Assembly: GCA_963761015.1 (NCBI GenBank)
Contig: CAVXFL010000021.1
Coordinates: 1-28,130, forward strand
Direction of reading: 5' to 3'
Origin: CAVXFL01 sp963761015
Lineage (GTDB): Bacteria; Pseudomonadota; Alphaproteobacteria; Acetobacterales; Acetobacteraceae
DNA length: 28,130 nucleotides
The notes beneath the pieces are model-generated. The model searched no databases and was not told the origin of the DNA. It was given only the letters and a program-made list of their open reading frames with translations. The translations under genes were made by a program, and so were the position numbers. Of this stretch, positions 25,780 to 28,130 are shown one piece after another (position 1 is the first letter of the stretch; every line of letters starts with the position of its first letter).

Positions 25780-26124
25780 ATGGAGGAACTGCATACGCGC
25801 GACGGCTCGCGTCGCCTTACCTACCGGGTTGATCTGCCGGGCGGCCAGGACCGTCTGAGGCAGATGATACTGTTTGTCGCCCAGCGCTGTGCCTCGGCTA
25901 AACGCTTTGGCAGCATAAAACTGAACAAAATCCTGTGGAAAGCGGATTTTGATTCTTTTGCGGCTCGAGGTGTGCCGATCACCGGCCGAGAATATCGGCG
26001 AAGGAGGCTCGGCCCTGCCCCATTCGAAATGCTACCAGTTCACAAGGCTATGCTCAGAGAAGGGTTGATTGATGTCCAACGCATAGATTTTGGAGACGAT
26101 ATCATTGAGCAGCGGACCATCGCG
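25780..26124 (+). pseudogene. Panacea-like (DUF4065) gene cut by IS66
   Basis: The first 115 codons are the host gene: LRQMILFVAQRCASAKRFGS, IKLNKILWKADFDSFAARGV, PITGREYRRRRLGPAPFEML and PVHKAMLREGLIDVQRIDFG. This is the Panacea/DUF4065 pattern, found in antitoxin-like partners of varied toxins and in phage-related proteins. The IS66 element begins right after RTIA, and the frame then runs 39 codons into the IS. Joining across the IS gives only a short tail (IKERRMALAEMRI and stop). The start is the ATG at 25780 with a LexA-type box upstream. No toxin partner is intact here. Confidence 0.68.
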
Positions 26125-27619
26125 GTAACTGCTCACCCCGGTGTGGGTAGTGGCTGGGTGAGCAGGGCGGTGCGGACGGCACCGAGTATGGCAGTTCGGT
26201 TGGCCTTGGCGGTGCTGACGATGGAGCGGAATGCGGCGTAGGTCTCGGCCCCCCACTCGCAGCGGAAACCGTTGGTGACCTTGCGGAAGATCACGCTGGG
26301 GCGGAGGTTCCGCTCGGAGATGTTGTTGGTGTACGGCACGTCGCGGTTGGTAACGAACACGAACAAGTGCGCGCGATTGGCCCCGATGCGCTTGCGTAAC
26401 TTGCGTCCCGGCTCACCGATCGGGCCGGCCATCATGATCCGATCGAGCCGGCGGTTCAGATCGGCACGATACTGGCGCAATGTGCTGTCGGCCAACGTGT
26501 CGCGTCGCTGCCCAATGGCGATGGCGCGCAGCAGCAGCCGTTTGAAGGCGGCGCTGAAGGCGGTATCGCCACATTCGATGGCATACCGTGCATCGCGCAG
26601 CAGATGCGCGAGGCACACCTGCCATTCCACGGCATGGCCGCGCTGGCTGCCCAGCATATCGGAGACCCAAACCATCGGCTGAATGGCACCGAACAAGTCC
26701 TGCACGACAGCCTTGCCGCGGCTGGGGCGAATGATGTGCAGCACCGCGAGCGTGCCGACGAACACCCATTCCCAGCAAGTCTTGCCGCTCACCCGCGCCG
26801 AGGTTTCGTCCGAACACACCACGGCGCTGGCGGTCACGGTTTCGCGGATCGCCACCGCGGCCGCGAGCAACGGCTCGCGCGCGCGGGCCAGCATGTTGCT
26901 GATCGCGCCTTCGCTGATCGACAGCGAGAACACCTCGTCCATCAGGGTGGCCAGCCGCTCCATGCCGATGGCGTGGGCATAGTGCAGGTAGACCACCAGC
27001 GCCGCGATCGACTGGCCGAATGGCGAACCCGGCTCCAGCCCGGCCGGCGCCGTGGCCACCACGCGCTTGCCGCAGCAGGCGCAACGGCCGCCGAACAGCC
27101 GCACCTGCGTGACGTCCGGCTTGACCGGCGGCAGTTCGATGCGCTCGTAGACGTTCTGCGGCGTCGGCAAGGTCTCCGGAAAGGCCGCCTGGCAGTTCGG
27201 ACAAGCGGTCAGCTTGGCCTCGACCACACGATCCGGGTTCGGGTGCAGCGTGCGACCCGCGCCGGGCCGGCTCTTGCGCGCCGGGCGATCACCGCCGGGC
27301 GACGGGAGATTTTCCTTCTGGCCTTGCGACGGAGGCTTCGACGAGTTGTCTGGGGTCTTCGCCGGGCGGGTCAGTTCATCCACCCGCGCCTGCAGTACCG
27401 CGATCTGCTGCTGCGCCGCCGCAAGCTGCGCCATCAGCGCCCGGATCAGCGCGTCCTTCTCCGCATGGCTCAGCTCGTCGAGGTCGGGGCACGTCGGCAC
27501 CCCGCGTTTAGAATTGAGGCGCCCGTAGCCGTGTCAAGCGTTATCCGATGCTGCGGCTCGTCCCGGTCTGATCGGGCCGGCCCGACCCAGGCCGCTCCGT
27601 CACCAAGGTGAGCAATTAC
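26125..27619 (-). mobile_element. IS66-family insertion sequence, single-gene type
   Basis: The ends match as inverted repeats: gtaactgctcacc at 26125-26137 and its partner gtaattgctcacc (reverse complement) at 27607-27619, with 18 of 23 matches overall. IS66 elements typically begin GTAA. The flanking 8-mers ccatcgcg (26117-26124) and ccatcacg (27620-27627) agree at 7 of 8 bases, the duplication size known for this family. Only one gene is present, as in the ISBst12-type subgroup without tnpA and tnpB. Confidence 0.85.
26133..27500 (-). CDS. IS66-family transposase
   Basis: The protein has 455 residues. The N-terminal coiled coil (IRALMAQLAAAQQQIAVLQA) is followed by TPDNSSKPPSQGQKE. A zinc-finger-like segment has CPNCQAAFPETL and CACCGKR. 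The catalytic region includes VVCSDETSARVSGKTCWEWV (first Asp), VWVSDMLGSQRG, and NNISERNLRPSVIFRKVTNG with the catalytic Glu. This is the standard TnpC order. The frame is unbroken, so the enzyme may be active. It ends eight bases from the left end of the element and begins about 120 bases inside the right end, and has no accessory gene. Confidence 0.92.
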   Translation of the reverse strand: MPTCPDLDELSHAEKDALIRALMAQLAAAQQQIAVLQARVDELTRPAKTPDNSSKPPSQGQKENLPSPGGDRPARKSRPGAGRTLHPNPDRVVEAKLTACPNCQAAFPETLPTPQNVYERIELPPVKPDVTQVRLFGGRCACCGKRVVATAPAGLEPGSPFGQSIAALVVYLHYAHAIGMERLATLMDEVFSLSISEGAISNMLARAREPLLAAAVAIRETVTASAVVCSDETSARVSGKTCWEWVFVGTLAVLHIIRPSRGKAVVQDLFGAIQPMVWVSDMLGSQRGHAVEWQVCLAHLLRDARYAIECGDTAFSAAFKRLLLRAIAIGQRRDTLADSTLRQYRADLNRRLDRIMMAGPIGEPGRKLRKRIGANRAHLFVFVTNRDVPYTNNISERNLRPSVIFRKVTNGFRCEWGAETYAAFRSIVSTAKANRTAILGAVRTALLTQPLPTPG

Positions 27620-27816
27620 CCATCACGATTAAGGAGAGACGAATGGCCCTTGCTGAGATGCGGATTTAGGTCTCCGCCCTTGCGCACCTTATCCTGAAGC
27701 GCCTTCCAACCTGCTTCGTGTTCCGGAGGGCACCGCAAATCGTCCGCGACCTTGAGGACCCGTGGCCGCAGCGCAAGTTTGCGGCGAAGCGATTCAAAAG
27801 TAGTAGTTACGAACAT
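27620..27816 (-). pseudogene. Small ORF truncated at the IS66 right end
   Basis: From ATG 27816 the frame reads MFVTTTFESLRRKLALRPRV, then VADDLRCPPEHEAGWKALQD and GGDLNPHLSKGHSSLLNRDG, where the IS supplies the stop (GTAA). The last block looks like a conserved protein motif that should continue. The minus-strand frame on the other side of the IS does not give an obvious continuation. The family is not known to me. It overlaps the 44-residue ORF upstream by 23 bases; the pair could be one gene split by a frameshift. Confidence 0.45.
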
Positions 27817-27928
27817 CCCGGTCGTCGAGGCTCTCGACTTCGGTGACTGCCCATCCCTGGACTTTGATCATGTGATCCCGCAAATGGGCGATCCAGTCAG
27901 ACACAAAGTCAGCCTTTAGCTTAGCCAT
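27794..27928 (-). CDS. Short hypothetical ORF (44 residues)
   Basis: The ORF starts MAKLKADFVSDWIAHLRDHM and ends VESLDDRDVRNYYF. GAGG lies just upstream of the ATG at 27928. It is amphipathic and charged, with no membrane segment. It overlaps the truncated ORF that follows it, suggesting translational coupling or a frameshifted single gene. I do not recognise it. Confidence 0.4.
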   Translation of the reverse strand: MAKLKADFVSDWIAHLRDHMIKVQGWAVTEVESLDDRDVRNYYF

Positions 27929-27979
27929 GCTGCCTCAAAGTCAGATTCGGCCGACAGGACATAGGTAGTCGGTGAGGTT

Positions 27980-28130
27980 ATGTCGATGTGCATCTGGAAG
28001 ATGCCCGAAAATGAACCGCAAAAGCGCCGCCTCGGCTATGCTCGCGTCAGCACCCACGGGCAGACCCTCGACGCGCAGCTTGAGCAGCTAGGACCGGACG
28101 GGACCACCGATTTCACGCCCCGGTCTCCTG
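27980..28130 (+). CDS. Serine recombinase/resolvase, 5' part
   Basis: The gene starts near ATG 27980 (or 28001) and runs off the window. The stretch RRLGYARVSTHGQTLDAQLE is the N-terminal signature of Tn3-type resolvases and DNA invertases, with the catalytic Ser in ARVST. After LEQL the sequence (GPDGTTDFTPRSP) no longer looks like the family, so there may be another frameshift or truncation at the edge. It marks further mobile DNA to the right. Confidence 0.7.
   Translation, partial: MSMCIWKMPENEPQKRRLGYARVSTHGQTLDAQLEQLGPDGTTDFTPRSP

Noticed and set aside
26032..26256. Minus-strand ORF opposite the Panacea gene, seemingly continuing the truncated ORF beyond IS66
   Set aside because: The plus strand here has clear Panacea-like similarity; the match of the two minus-strand pieces is short and probably fortuitous.

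Overview
The window looks like a chromosome segment of a high-GC alphaproteobacterium, most likely Acetobacteraceae/Rhodospirillales. The block lysC - ptsP - rodZ-like - ispG - hisS - prfA has the arrangement typical of that group, codon use is strongly GC-biased, and REP-like palindromes are scattered between and inside genes.

Layout. (1) 1-5690 is a mobile-element landing zone. It holds an IS1634-type element, an IS3-type element and an IS4-family element with clear inverted repeats and a 9-10 bp target duplication, all set in lower-GC DNA with broken ORFs. (2) 5685-7129 is a synteny breakpoint. A 45-bp diverged copy of the prfA 3' end lies 1.4 kb downstream of the real prfA 3' end. Between them are one frameshifted hypothetical gene and palindromes, and the expected prmC is absent. 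(3) 7084-17318 is a housekeeping run on the minus strand: lysC, a nitronate monooxygenase, ptsP (EI-Ntr), a rodZ-like gene, ispG, a RelE/HigB-HigA-type toxin-antitoxin pair, hisS, a small CBU_0592-type membrane protein and prfA. Many of these genes overlap or nearly touch. (4) 17397-18119 is ubiG, divergent from lysC. (5) 18156-25568 is a minus-strand run: a winged-helix-like protein, a multi-pass membrane protein, a peptidoglycan hydrolase, TssL (DotU plus OmpA domains) and TssM (IcmF). This is a membrane-complex part of a type VI secretion system, with no sheath, tube or baseplate gene in view. (6) 25680-28130 is accessory DNA: a Panacea-like (DUF4065) gene behind a perfect alphaproteobacterial LexA-type box, cut by an IS66 element; two small minus-strand ORFs beyond the IS; and the start of a serine recombinase.

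A strong cross-cutting observation is the number of apparent single- or two-base frameshifts, in at least six genes including the normally essential ispG. They suggest either an indel-prone assembly or a decaying genome, and every call that depends on a frameshift should be read that way.

How the genes work together: the central block joins amino-acid and isoprenoid biosynthesis, nitrogen-PTS signalling, cell shape and translation. The TssL/TssM run would build an envelope-spanning complex, with a dedicated murein hydrolase to open the cell wall.
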